From Glomus cerebriforme (Eukaryota > Glomeromycota > Glomeromycetes > Glomerales > Glomeraceae): a stretch of DNA of 18,263 bases. Of the stretch, positions 1 to 9,520 are shown piece after piece (within the stretch, counting starts at the first letter, position 1; every line of letters begins with the position of its first letter). Made by a program: the position numbers and the translations under genes. Under the pieces are notes generated by a model. It was not told the DNA's origin, did not search any database, and worked only from the letters and a program-made list of their open reading frames with translations. The stretch covers positions 255,694-273,956 of the forward strand of contig QKYT01000086.1 of NCBI GenBank assembly GCA_003550305.1. Direction: 5' to 3'.

Positions 1-352
1 GTTTTTCTGATCTTATTAAACCTCTCTTTTTTTCCAAATCTGTCACTTGATCACAACGTTTATTCCAAATTAATTCTCTTGCTTTTCTTGCAATGTTTGT
101 TATAAATGATTCCATTTTTAATTTGATTTGTTTCGGTAATTCCATTTCATAAAGTTTTCTATTAAATATTCCCTTTATGACTTCGTGATACATATAACCA
201 CCTTCGATATAATTCGATCTTTGTATTAGAATTTCTAATATACGTTGATGCCATTTTTCTCTATTAATTTTAATATTCTTTTGTTGCAAAGCTTTTATAT
301 TAATATCAATTTCATCTTGTATAATATCTTGAATTTTAATTTCATTTGCCTC

Positions 353-403
353 GCATTGCCAAATGTGCATCCATGTTTCTTCTTCTTTGTTACATCTAGG
401 ACA
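353..403 (-). other. C-terminal CX2CX8HX3C zinc finger of LINE ORF2
   Basis: The minus strand reads VKCPRCNKEEETWMHIWQC, with Cys codons at 403-401, 394-392 and 355-353 and His at 367-365. It lies in a frame open from 1048 down to the window edge. Post-RT zinc fingers of this kind are usual in LINEs and are thought to bind nucleic acid. About 117 more codons follow before the window edge without a stop. Confidence 0.85.
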
Positions 404-2049
404 TTTCACATCATAAATTTCTTCATTTCTTCTTGTCATTACTTTATAGGTTGGTAGTTGTTCGATTAAATTCTTTATATTATAACTCCTATCCCTCCTA
501 TCTTTATCAGATGTTATTGTCATACCTCCTTCTCTATAATTTTTTATATATTCTATCGTTTTTTCCCAATTAATTTCCTTTTTTCCTAAATTTGTTATTA
601 ATTTTTTATTTAATTTTAATGTTAGCCAGTCTCCTAAATATTTTAATTTATTAAATTTTTTTACCGTTTCACTTATCTGATCATTTACTAATTTCCTATT
701 CCAGTATAAACTATATCTATTTACTGGTATTAACTCTTCTATTTCGTTAATATCTACTATTTCACTTTTCAATTCTCCAATCTGATCTATACTTTTTAAT
801 TTTCCTTTCTTTGTGCATTCTTTTAACGACCAAAAAATATTCTTTCTTTTCATTAAATCTAATAATCTTTCTATATAATTTATATTTCTTATTTTCCAAG
901 TCTTTCTCTTCACCATTTTCTTATCAACCTTATCCATTTTTTCCATTATACTATATAATTTTCTCGTTTCTACTGATTCGATTATAATTTTTTCGCCGCC
1001 AATCCTATTATAATTAACAATAATCCTAAATTTCGTTCTTTCTCCGTATCATTTACTTCTATTTTAATAATTTCTTCTTCTTTTTCATTTATGTTCTTTT
1101 TCCATTTCATTATCACCTTATTGTTATCTTTTTCCTCTCTCTCTATTTTATACGTTTGATTTATACTGTCACTATTATAATATTTTTCTAATAATTCATT
1201 TTCAATACTATTTTTAATTTTTTTAAATCTTCCCCATATATTATCTATCTCTAATAATTTTCTATTAATTATATTCATATTTTCAATATCTTCTTTTATA
1301 AATACTTGTTCAAATTTTTCCCAATTTTCTTTACTTTTACTATAATTTAATTTTTCTCTTTCTAACGACTCTTAGATCACTATATATACCCTCCAATTTA
1401 TTTTCATCATTATTATTAGTTAAAATATTTTTCCATTTTGGAATTCGTCTCTTCGCACTTCTACCATTTTCGTTACATATTTGCTTCCACGATTTTATTT
1501 TATTATCTTCTGTAATTATATCTTCTATAAACATACTTTCCGTTGATTTTATACTTAATTTACCTTTCTTAAATGTTTCTTTATTTAAAATATCAAAATA
1601 TCTGTAATTCTAAAACACCCTTTTTTATCCATATGATTATGTATATTTAAGTGATTACACAATCTAAAATTATTTTCCTCTAATAATTTTATCCCATTGA
1701 TTAGTATGTCATCCGTTCTCTTATTGATATTATATATATTTTCTAACACACATCCTAATATCATCTCATTTGTTTTTATTTGGTCCAGTCTTATCCTTGT
1801 ACTTATTCCCATTTCTCCTTCACTATTTAATTTGTAAAGCATCATATTAGCATGGTGTTCTAATTGGCGATCATATATATTGCTTACATTTAAAAATAAA
1901 TCACTATATAAAATCGCATCCGGCGTTGCAATTGACAAATTAGCTTTTCGTTTGATTAATTTTTTAATTGGTCTCATTATTGTTTTGCATTCATTTTTCG
2001 ATAATATAGTAGTTTGCATTTGGTACTCTATAGCCGGTACTAAAACGTT

Positions 2050-3170
2050 ATTCTACATATAAATTACTTGTTTGTCTGTTAATTTCTTCCAACTCATTTG
2101 CCTCACTGCTGATGTAATTATCTTATTAATTTTAATTTTTCCAGCTTCCTTTGATAATTTATTATTTATATAAACACCTAGATATCTTATCCCTTCTAAA
2201 TTATTATTCGCTTTTATTATTTGCTCATTGATTTCTATGCTATCTTCATTTGCATTCATGTTCAGCAATTCATACTTATCCGGATTTGCTTTTATATTAG
2301 CCATTTGATAAAAACTATTGCAAATCTTATATAAAGCTTTTAAATTGCTTTTATTATTCGCCACAATATTCGTGTCATCCATGAAGGCTAAGTGATTAGA
2401 CCTGAAATCATGACCATCCACATCCATTGTCTCTTGTCATTTTGTAACCTAAATTCTTATGTTTATTTAATTCACTTAATAAGGGATCAAGAAATATTCG
2501 CCACAATATAGGAGACCACACTTCGCCTTGATCTATCTCATCTTCCACTTTGAATCTTTCTATTATATTATTATTCACTATTACCCTATTGAATCTATTT
2601 TCATTTATATCCATAATAAGACTAATGATCACTTTCGGTAATTTAATTCTTCTCAATGCTTTTTCTAATAGATTATTATTAACTGAATCATACGCTTTGC
2701 TAATATCCATAAACAAGACCCATATTTCTTTCTTTTTGTCTTTTGCCTCTTGTAGCATATTATACATTGTATGAATTGGTTCTAATGTACTATCCCCTTT
2801 AAGAGCTGCATAATTTTTTCCTTTTAAAATATTATATTTTTTGCATATATCTGTTAATCTATTAGTTATTATTTTATTAAATAATTTTCTCGTTGTCTCT
2901 ATCAGTGTTATAGGTCTCATTAATTTTAAATCTCCATTCCATTCTTTCTTTTTCGGTATCGGAAATATTAATCCTTCCTTCCATGATTTAGGATATTCCC
3001 CTTTCCATAATATATCATTAAACAATCTTTGTAATAATTTTTTAACTTCTAAGTTACTATTCTTTCACATATCATAAGTAATCCCCGTTAATCCTGGTGC
3101 CTTATTATTTGCTGAATTTCTAATTACTTCTACTATTTCTTCTAATGTAAATTCCTCTATTAAATTTTCA
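2050..3170 (-). other. Reverse transcriptase domain of LINE ORF2 (broken)
   Basis: The sequence reads NNKAPGLTGITYDM, an in-frame TGA (3065-3067, probably a former Trp codon), then FNDILWKGEYPKSWKEG, RPITLIETTRKLFNKI, motif A VLFMDISKAYDSVN (Asp at 2707-2705), motif B-like DQGEVWSPILW, and motif C FMDDT at 2385-2374, a variant of the YxDD box. Both catalytic aspartate sites are intact. A frame change at about 2430 separates motif B from motif C. The thumb-like part ends near KLTDKQVIYM, followed by a TAG at 2053-2055. Confidence 0.9.
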
Positions 3171-3999
3171 TACCATTCTTTCTTTATTTCCTCTATTGGA
3201 CAATATTGATCTTCCCATTCTTTTTCTAATTCTTTGTTTATAATTCTTTTCCTCATCCATTCTTCATAATGATTTTTAACTTTTTCCTTAATTTCATTTT
3301 CCGATGTTATTACTCTATATTTATAATTTCCATCCTCTATTACTATACGATCTAATTCTAATTTATTCAATTGTTTTTCCCATAAGATCTTTTTGATCAT
3401 TTTTTTTTTGGATCTTTTTCTAATTCTAATTCTCTCTTTCTGATCGCCTCTGTAATTTCCTTTTGTTCTAGTTTAATTCTTCAATTATTTTTTTCTCTAT
3501 TAATTTCTTTACTTTGTTTACCTTGTCTATTGCTTCTAAATTATAATTTTTGTTCGTTACAATTTTCATGGTTTCTGGTACATTGTTATTAAATCTTTCT
3601 ATTTTCTCGTTAAGATCATTTATTTCATCTTTATCTATTCTTTTTTCTTTTATAAAATTAATGTAAATATTTTTAAACTACGCCTAATTTTTATTATCCA
3701 ATTTTTGTATCTATTCCAATTTAATATTTCTCTTGGTTTTCTTTTCCTTTTATTATTTATCCTTATTTCTTTTGTTGGTAACGTTAAATCTCTCGTATCT
3801 ATCATAATTTTTTCAATTATTTTCGTTAACTCATCTATGTCTAAATCTTCCAACTTATCTATCTCCAACTTTTCAACTTCCATTTTAGTATACTCGTTGA
3901 ATTTATTCCAGTGCTTCTCCATAATATTATTGTTATCTACTATCAATTTCTTCTTATTTTTTTCCCATTGACTTTTACGTTCTTTGTTTTTCATTATTT

Positions 4000-4725
4000 T
4001 TACCATTAAAATTTTATGATCACTTTTCGTAAAATTTTTACTATTTTTTAATTTGAATTCTTTTATCCTGTTTAAAATCTTTGGATTTGCTAAAATAAAA
4101 TCTATTCTTGCTTTGTGCAATCCATCTGACCATGTATATTCTAATTCTTCGTTATTTTCCAAAATCTTCTCCTGTATATCTGTATATCCTTTACTTTTTA
4201 GTTGGTCCACTAGCATTCTTTTAATTTTCCTATGTTCTTTTTTGTTGATCAATTTATCCATGTTTTCATTTAGATCACCCATTACTATAATTTCCCATTT
4301 GTCTTTATCTTTTCTATTTGTCCAGTCATTGATCATCATCTTTATTTTGTTTCCACTTTCTCGATCATTATTTGGTTGATAAACTTGTATTATCATCATA
4401 TTATTATTTTATCGTTATTAAATATTAACTCTACTTTTATTAATTGTCCTTATATTTTTTCTATATTTCTAATATATTTTTTGAATTGGTTTCTAATTAT
4501 CAATGCTACACCTTCTCTCGCATTTTCTTCGTGACTAGCTGTTATTGTTGTATATTGATCTTCTAATTCTTTGAATTTATAACGATCATTCCTTTCATTA
4601 AGTTTTGTTTCTGATAAACCTATTATGTCCCATTTTCTGTTTTTTCCTTTTATATATTTTATAATTTGATTACTTTTTTTGGGATTATTCATTCCTTTCA
4701 CATTATGTGTTACTATTGTTAGTGT
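4000..4725 (-). other. AP-type endonuclease domain of LINE ORF2 (broken)
   Basis: Motifs of the exonuclease/endonuclease/phosphatase fold appear in order: VTHNVKGM (Asn at 4704-4702), GLSETKL (metal-binding Glu at 4611-4609), QVYQPNND, VMGDLNEN (Asp and Asn of the catalytic GDxN), LHKARIDFIL, and TKSDHKIL with the terminal Asp-His pair (His at 4018-4016). All catalytic positions I can identify are kept. The domain is interrupted by a TAA stop at 4450-4452 and a frame change at about 4400 inside an ATA/ATG repeat, just before QVYQP. Confidence 0.88.
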
Positions 4726-4958
4726 ATCATTACTTTGATCCGTTATTCTTAGTTTCTTAAATTTGTTCATTGTTAATTCCAATTCTTTTTGTTCTTTATT
4801 ATATTCTCTTGTAATTATCTCCGCCTCTGTCTCTGTTGTTCTAGTGATTGTTTTTTTATTATTTTTGTTTATATTTTTCCTAATTTTTTTGTGTTTTCTC
4901 TTTTTTTCCTCTTTCTTCTCCTGTATCTCCTCCTTCTTCTCCTCCTCTCTACCTTTAT

Positions 4959-6880
4959 TCATTTTTGTTCGAACATATTTAATGGTGGACTCTTCCACCA
5001 GTCCCTCTGTTGTTTCTTCCCTTCTCGTCTTCTATATTGTCTTCCATTACCTCTTTGATATCCTTGATATTCATTTGTTCTTTCTGATCCTGATCGATTG
5101 TTAACACGTGGTCTATTAATTGGTGTTCTATTGGCTTCGGTATGAAAAAACTGCTGTTTGTCATTGTTTCTGAATCTTCTTCCTTCGTCATTTCTGTATT
5201 GTGTGCTTGACGATCTATTTTGAAATGTTACTTTTCTCCCTGTGTTTCCATTACTACTTCTATTAGCATTATTATAAAAACAATTTCTAGTTGTATGATT
5301 TGATCGTTTACATATTGAGCAATACTTCTCTACTTTTCTATTGTTATAGAAACAATCTTGTGTATTGTGGTTATTTCGTTTGCATATTCCGCAGTAAAAT
5401 GTTCTATATTTGGGATTTTGTCGATCCGTATATTGAGTACTCTCGGAACTCCACCATATATATTCCTTGTTATTAACTTTGACATTCTTTTTCATCACTA
5501 TGTTTCTATCTTTAGCTGATTCAAATAATACCAACCCTTCCATCATGTGATCATTTACGTTATAAACTTTCCAATGTTTTGCATGTCTTGGTAATAATTC
5601 CCCCTCTAACTGTTGATCCGTGCTATTTGGTGGTAAATTTTTGATTTTAGCAAAGAATCTCCTTCTATTTTTTAACATTCTTTCTGACACTGTTTGTATT
5701 TGTTGCACTTCTATTCTGTATCCATTACATCCAATTGACCACATTTCTTTAAACTTTTGATCTGGTATCTGTACCTCTACTTCAACTTCCACATCAATTC
5801 TCACTTCGTTTACTTTGTAGTTTAACTTTCCCACCGTTCCTATTTTACCTTCCACAGCTTCCTTTATCATCTCTTTAGTCACGTGTTTTGATACATTTTT
5901 TAATAATATTTTTGTGTGGCCTATGGTTTGATTTAGTTCATATAACTTCACATATTTGTACTTCCTCCCGTGATCTGTCATCATAATCTTGTTTGCGTCT
6001 TTTAATTGTGCTACCGTCACTGTCATGTGATTGTTATGATTAACAAAGATTTCCTTAATTTGTTCATAGCTTATATTACTGCTGATCATATCTTCTTTAA
6101 TCATCTGTTCCAACCCCTCGTTGGTTACTCCACTAGCTGCACAATTTACCCCTAGCACATGTTTGTGAAAACTTTGTTTTTCCTCGTGTTGAATCTTTTT
6201 CTTTGTTGCATGTATCGAATTATTAAGAGACCTTCCATTTTTATTATTTTCTTTTGTTTCTATTGGTTCATCTTCCACTCCAACTGGTCTTTTTCCCCTA
6301 GCTGTAACACTTTGTGGTATCTCCATATTCCTGAATCTATTGGTTAACGATTCTGTCATGCTTTCATCTTCACTATCGTTTATGATTGATGAGGCGCAGT
6401 CGCTCTCGTTCGGGTCTGCGTAATGTGCTTTTGATTCGTAATATCCCGTTTCTCTTAATAATATTTCTGGTTGCTTTTCCCCATATGCGTTTTTCAAGGT
6501 GTTCCGATCTGTTATCGTCTCTTGTAATTTATTCGATAATTCTTCTATTCGATGTTTTGCAAACTTTTCTGCTTCTATGTATTGGTTTGTTAATGTAACT
6601 AGTTGCTCTTGAAGATGTTTAATTTCATTTTTATCCTTGAATAAGTTTGACATGTATTCGCTTTGCATAGTGATTCTATTTGCTCTTTTGTTTTTGCATG
6701 AACCAGTGTTGCTATTGTTCTTATCAGTGCTCCGTTAATATTTAGAAAGGATCTTATCTTAACGTCTTGGTCCTCCGGTTTAATACCTGCTGCTAACAAC
6801 GTAGCGTCCTGTTCTTGTACTTGCTTGGCACCGAAACCTTCAAAAATAGCCACTTCTTCTGTCGATATATTGATACCCAT
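4959..6880 (-). pseudogene. LINE ORF1: coiled-coil/RRM-like/CCHC RNA-binding protein, one frameshift
   Basis: This would be the RNA-binding, RNP-forming protein of the retrotransposon. The ATG at 6880 opens a frame (MGINISTEEVAIFEGFG...) that ends at 6599. The main body, 569 codons without a stop, is in another frame from the ATG at 6668. The join lies between about 6668 and 6700 and needs a one-base loss or -1 shift; an A5 run at about 6690 is a likely site. Numbering from 6668: a charged coiled-coil-like stretch at about 1-60; a basic, low-complexity linker to about 165; a probable RRM-like unit around 250-322; a clearer RRM-like unit at 336-408 (RNP2-like FAKIKNLP, RNP1-like EGLVLFES); CCHC knuckles C426-C429-H434-C439 and C450-C453-H458-C463 (CX2CX4HX4C); and an R/N/G/Q-rich tail to 569. 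The long stop-free body suggests recent function. The frameshift could also be an assembly error or, less likely, programmed. Confidence 0.85.
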
Positions 6881-6909
6881 AACTTTATTCCTAATTATTT
6901 CGTGACTTT

Positions 6910-6917
6910 CTTTTATA
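6910..6917 (-). promoter_or_regulatory. TATA-like box before LINE ORF1
   Basis: The minus strand reads TATAAAAG. Its first T lies 37 bp before the ORF1 ATG at 6880. If transcription starts about 30 bp downstream, the leader would be under 10 nt. The match could be chance in AT-rich DNA, but TATAAA with a G next to it at nearly the same distance also occurs before the F-box gene. Confidence 0.35.
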
Positions 6918-8154
6918 TGAATTTATTAATAATTTAGCAATAAAAATTTTTAAAAATACTTATTACGTAATTGAAATTTGTTAAATTTTATCATAAATAC
7001 TGTACATTTCTTTTTATCCTTTTTGAAATTCAAAAATAAATTTATTGAATTAATAATGGTCTCGTTTTGAAATTAAAGTTATTTATTTAAATTATATATA
7101 TTATTCTTCTTCTGGTTTTAAATGATTTAGGAATTAGTAAATAATACGTCTAATTCAAAAAATTCAAAAGTATTTCGTATATAGTATAAATAGCCATACA
7201 AAGTTTTTTTTTGAACTTGAAAATTTAAATTGCGTCGTAATGTTTGATTTATAATTATTTTGGCTTTCTTGTTTAAAAATTATTAAAAACGACCTTCATC
7301 TCAATAATTATGATATTACTTCCTTGATTTTTGAAACCGTTGTTCAGGAATTGACTTTCAATCACTTTTATTATAAATACAAAAAGTTTATAATTAAAAA
7401 GGAGGTTCATCTTTAAATATTTTTGATGAGAAATACTTTATGTATGGAAATCCATGTACAGAATTTGATAATTTTTTGGAGAAAATGGGAATTTTTGATT
7501 TAATCTAACCTTCAATAATTTAAATTTAATATTGGGTTTATTTTAAATTTTCTTTATTATGTATGGTGGAAATTGGGAAGTTATTTCATATAGCGATAAA
7601 TAATAATTTATACGGAACCTGTACCAAACTTAATCATCGAACATTGCTTTTGAGGCTTCCAGTGCTAAGCATTTTCTAAGCCAATTTACAAAATGATCAA
7701 ATAAGTTATGATATTAAAACAATGAGGCTTATAAAATAAAAATATTTGATCAGCCATATGAATCACATTCTTATGAGAAATAAAATTTAGATGAATCCAT
7801 ATTTACAAGGTATTTTATTTTCAATCCAACCTTTTTCATCTTTTTTGATTCTTTCATAGCCTCTTCTATACGAATTGTTTCTGTTCCCGATTACAAATAT
7901 TTACGGGATTTGTGGCCTCTTTTTTATCAATTATAGAAGTCAATTCTTATTAATGACTTTTAAACAATACATTTTTTTTATCGCGATTGCATCTTGATAA
8001 GAAGTTTTTTTTTTGAGGGTCAATTCTTTCAAATTCTGATTGACACTTTGATAACTATTTAGCAATATCCAATGGTTATTCAAAAATCTTTGTTATGCAG
8101 TGAATATGCGCGTTGTGTTTTTAAGAAGATACTAACAATTTGACTTTTCTACAT
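6918..8154. other. AT-rich non-coding stretch
   Basis: No convincing gene is visible. About 7440-7600 resembles 13960-14116 (listed as a dispersed repeat). A minus-strand patch at about 7783-7915 reads like broken Lys-rich coding sequence (EEAMKESKKMKKVGLKIK) but matches no family I know, so I do not call it. Confidence 0.6.
7440..7600. repeat. Diverged dispersed repeat, copy 1
   Basis: The best-matching core is GGAAATTGGGAAGTTATTTC followed by ATATAGCGATAAA, against GAGAAATTTGGAAGTGATTTC followed by ATATGGCAATAAA at about 14085-14116. Weaker similarity extends upstream through a GGTTTATTTTAAA/GGCTTATTTTAAA block. Both copies are in the same orientation. Probably fragments of an old unidentified element. 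Confidence 0.45.
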
Positions 8155-8292
8155 TTAGGTACATCTCCTTTTGCTAATGCACACACTGCGTATAACACTT
8201 TCCCTATTATCTAGATATCCTAATGGATTTTTCACAGACAATTTGTCATAATTTACAGCGCTAAGCCTCATACGATCGACAGTCCCCTTTAA
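8155..8292 (-). other. Short unrecognised open frame in a locally GC-richer patch
   Basis: Forty-five codons without a stop run from 8292 to the TAA at 8155-8157 (KGTVDRMRLSAVNYDKL..., then NPLGYLDNRESVIRSVC). There is no start codon at its head. An alternative last part in a neighbouring frame (CALAKGDVPKC) also reads well, which hints at a frameshifted relic. An imperfect inverted repeat (CGCTAAGCC near 8259, GGCTTAGTG near 8309) brackets its upstream end. I do not recognise the protein; it may be a fragment of a gene or mobile element. Confidence 0.3.
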
Positions 8293-8584
8293 TTAACCGG
8301 TAGTTTGGGCTTAGTGAGTAAAAATTTGATATTGTTACAATAAAGTATTTAACAATTTTTTTTTTTTTACATTTGACAAATATATAAATGTATTTAAAAT
8401 ATGCCTATTTTTTTAATTTAATTCTATTTATCACATTTAATGTGAAAAATGCAGGATATATACTGTATATATATTCATCTTGCTTTTTGAAATTAATTCT
8501 TCTTCATTTACTTCCTTTTATAACAGATTCTCAACAATACACAAAACACTCACAATCACAAATGCACAATACAGGCAATTATGC
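8293..8584. other. AT-rich non-coding stretch
   Basis: The only open frame (8388-8600 plus, 70 codons) is hydrophobic and Phe/Leu/Ile-rich, as random AT-rich sequence would give. I see no supporting motif, so no gene is called. Confidence 0.5.
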
Positions 8585-8637
8585 TATAGAATTAATATAG
8601 ACGAAGTTGCTACAACTATCAAAAATATAAGAATATC
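8585..8637. repeat. Direct repeat A, copy 1
   Basis: TATAGAATTAATATAG, then a CTACAACTATCAAA block followed by ATATAAGAA, recurs 392 bp downstream at 8977-9029 in the same orientation with several substitutions. It is followed almost at once by repeat B. Confidence 0.75.
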
Positions 8638-8655
8638 TTTATAAACAATTAAAGG

Positions 8656-8848
8656 TTGGATTTTTTGTATAATAATAGAATCTGTTTCAAGTTCATTAAT
8701 ACATGACCTATATTTCTATCAAAGTTCAAAAAATGGTTTGACCATTAATCAGATAATTTTTCTACCACATCCTACACTGATATCAACAGAATTATCAACC
8801 ATTTTTTAATACACCTTTGAAATTTAAATACTAAAAAAGAAAACAGAT
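8656..8848. repeat. Direct repeat B, copy 1
   Basis: About 193 bp beginning TTGGATTTTTTGTAT and ending GAAAACAGAT. It shares ATAATAGAATCTGTTT, ATACATGACCTATA and TTCTATCAAAGTTCA with 9333-9520, in the same orientation and with small indels. Confidence 0.8.
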
Positions 8849-8976
8849 GCTAAGAACAATTTGTAAAGCTATTATTCCAAATCATATTTATCAGCAATTA
8901 TTTCAATGTGTAATTTTTAGTAGAATAAAATAATTTCAAAGTAATAGAAAATTCAATACTTCTTAATGATGCTGGT

Positions 8977-9029
8977 TATAGAATTAATATAGGCAAAATT
9001 GTTACAACTATCAAATAATATAAGAAAAT
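8977..9029. repeat. Direct repeat A, copy 2
   Basis: Second copy of repeat A (TATAGAATTAATATAGG, then GTTACAACTATCAAA). Here A and B are separated by about 300 bp that contain the hAT transposase relic, whereas in the first copy they are about 18 bp apart. Confidence 0.75.
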
Positions 9030-9160
9030 ACTTTGTCTCAATCTGCGGAAAAGAAGAGGTCCCTTCTTTTAAAAAAATTCTTAGTAAATATAATTAATTA
9101 AATAATACTAATATTATTTACGCGTTAAATTTAAAAATAAATTCTGTTGCAAGTTCTTGT

Positions 9161-9292
9161 CGCAGGCTCACTATAAAGATTTTATCTATTACTCCACATA
9201 GCGCAGGATGCGAACGTATATTTTCTATAGTTAGGTTAAACAAACCAACAAAAAATGATGGAACAATGAAGGAAGGAACAACTATCTACTAA
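9161..9292 (+). pseudogene. hAT transposase C-terminal dimerisation domain relic
   Basis: The plus strand reads RRLTIKILSITPHSAGCERIFS with only a few residues after it that still fit, ending in TAA at 9290-9292. The P-x-S-A-x-x-E-R-x-F-S core is the signature of the hAT-family dimerisation region at the transposase C-terminus. Beyond the stop another frame reads LSLTKEVNYIKL, which resembles the usual downstream part. There is no start codon, no catalytic region and no identified terminal inverted repeats, so this is a short dead fragment. It sits between repeat A copy 2 and repeat B copy 2. Confidence 0.7.
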
Positions 9293-9332
9293 GATTATAC
9301 TTTCATTGACGAAGGAAGTCAATTATATAAAA

Positions 9333-9520
9333 TTGGATTTTTGTATAGATTTTATAATAGAATCTGTTTTCAGTTCATCAATACATGACCTATACTTCTA
9401 TCAAAGTTCAAGTTTCGACCATTAATAGATAATTTTTCTACAACAATCCAATAATATCAACATAATTTCCAAACTTTTTAATGCACCTTTGGAATTTGTA
9501 TTTATGTGTAGAAAACAGAT
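9333..9520. repeat. Direct repeat B, copy 2
   Basis: About 188 bp aligned with 8656-8848 over nearly its full length, ending in GAAAACAGAT. It follows directly after the hAT relic, so it may be the 3' flank of that element family. Confidence 0.8.

Larger units (their letters stand above)
1..4962 (-). pseudogene. LINE ORF2: endonuclease-reverse transcriptase polyprotein, degenerate, C-terminus off window
   Basis: This is the enzyme that nicks the target DNA and reverse transcribes the element RNA. I place the start at the ATG at 4962-4960, which shares ATGA with the ORF1 stop; a GTG at 4998 lies in the same frame upstream but is less likely. Order: a Lys/Glu-rich N-terminus, AP endonuclease (about 4725-4000), a charged linker, reverse transcriptase (about 3170-2050), a long C-terminal region, and a zinc finger at 403-353, still open at position 2. 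In-frame stops: TAA 4450-4452, TGA 3065-3067, TAG 2053-2055; the family's sense resumes in the same frame after each. Frame changes fall near 4400, 3660, 3480, 3405 (in an A10 run), 2430, 1600, 1370 and 1030. The copy is inactive unless these are sequencing errors. Confidence 0.9.
1..6917 (-). mobile_element. LINE-type (non-LTR) retrotransposon, 3' end beyond window
   Basis: Two consecutive coding regions on the minus strand show non-LTR order: a nucleic-acid-binding ORF1 with CCHC knuckles, then ORF2 with apurinic endonuclease, reverse transcriptase and a terminal zinc finger. No LTR, integrase, protease or recognisable RNase H motif is visible. The element would copy itself by target-primed reverse transcription. 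The 5' limit is set by a TATA-like box at 6910-6917 just before the ORF1 start; the true 5' end is uncertain. The 3' UTR, tail and target duplications lie left of position 1. ORF2 carries many lesions, so this copy cannot encode its own enzyme. The plus strand of this block is only pyrimidine-rich shadow sequence. Confidence 0.93.

Noticed and set aside
245..457. Plus-strand open frame of 70 codons, Phe/Ile/Asn-rich
   Set aside because: It is the complement of LINE ORF2 C-terminal coding sequence, which has a recognisable zinc finger on the minus strand.
4763..5104. Plus-strand hydrophobic frames resembling membrane proteins
   Set aside because: Antisense of Lys/Glu-rich ORF2 N-terminus and the ORF1 tail; Lys and Glu codons always give Phe, Leu and Ser in reverse.
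6660..6720. Programmed -1 frameshift in ORF1
   Set aside because: The A5 run gives no proper X XXY YYZ heptamer in the upstream frame (it reads GCA AAA ACA), so a simple indel is more likely.
8259..8317. Possible tRNA because of paired arms (CGCTAAGCC/GGCTTAGTG)
   Set aside because: There is no B-box (GGTTCGANNC) or tRNA-like D and anticodon arms on either strand.
8388..8600. Plus-strand 70-codon frame with a hydrophobic start, possibly a small secreted protein
   Set aside because: There is no clear cleavage site or cysteine pattern, composition is as expected for random AT-rich DNA, and its end overlaps repeat A.
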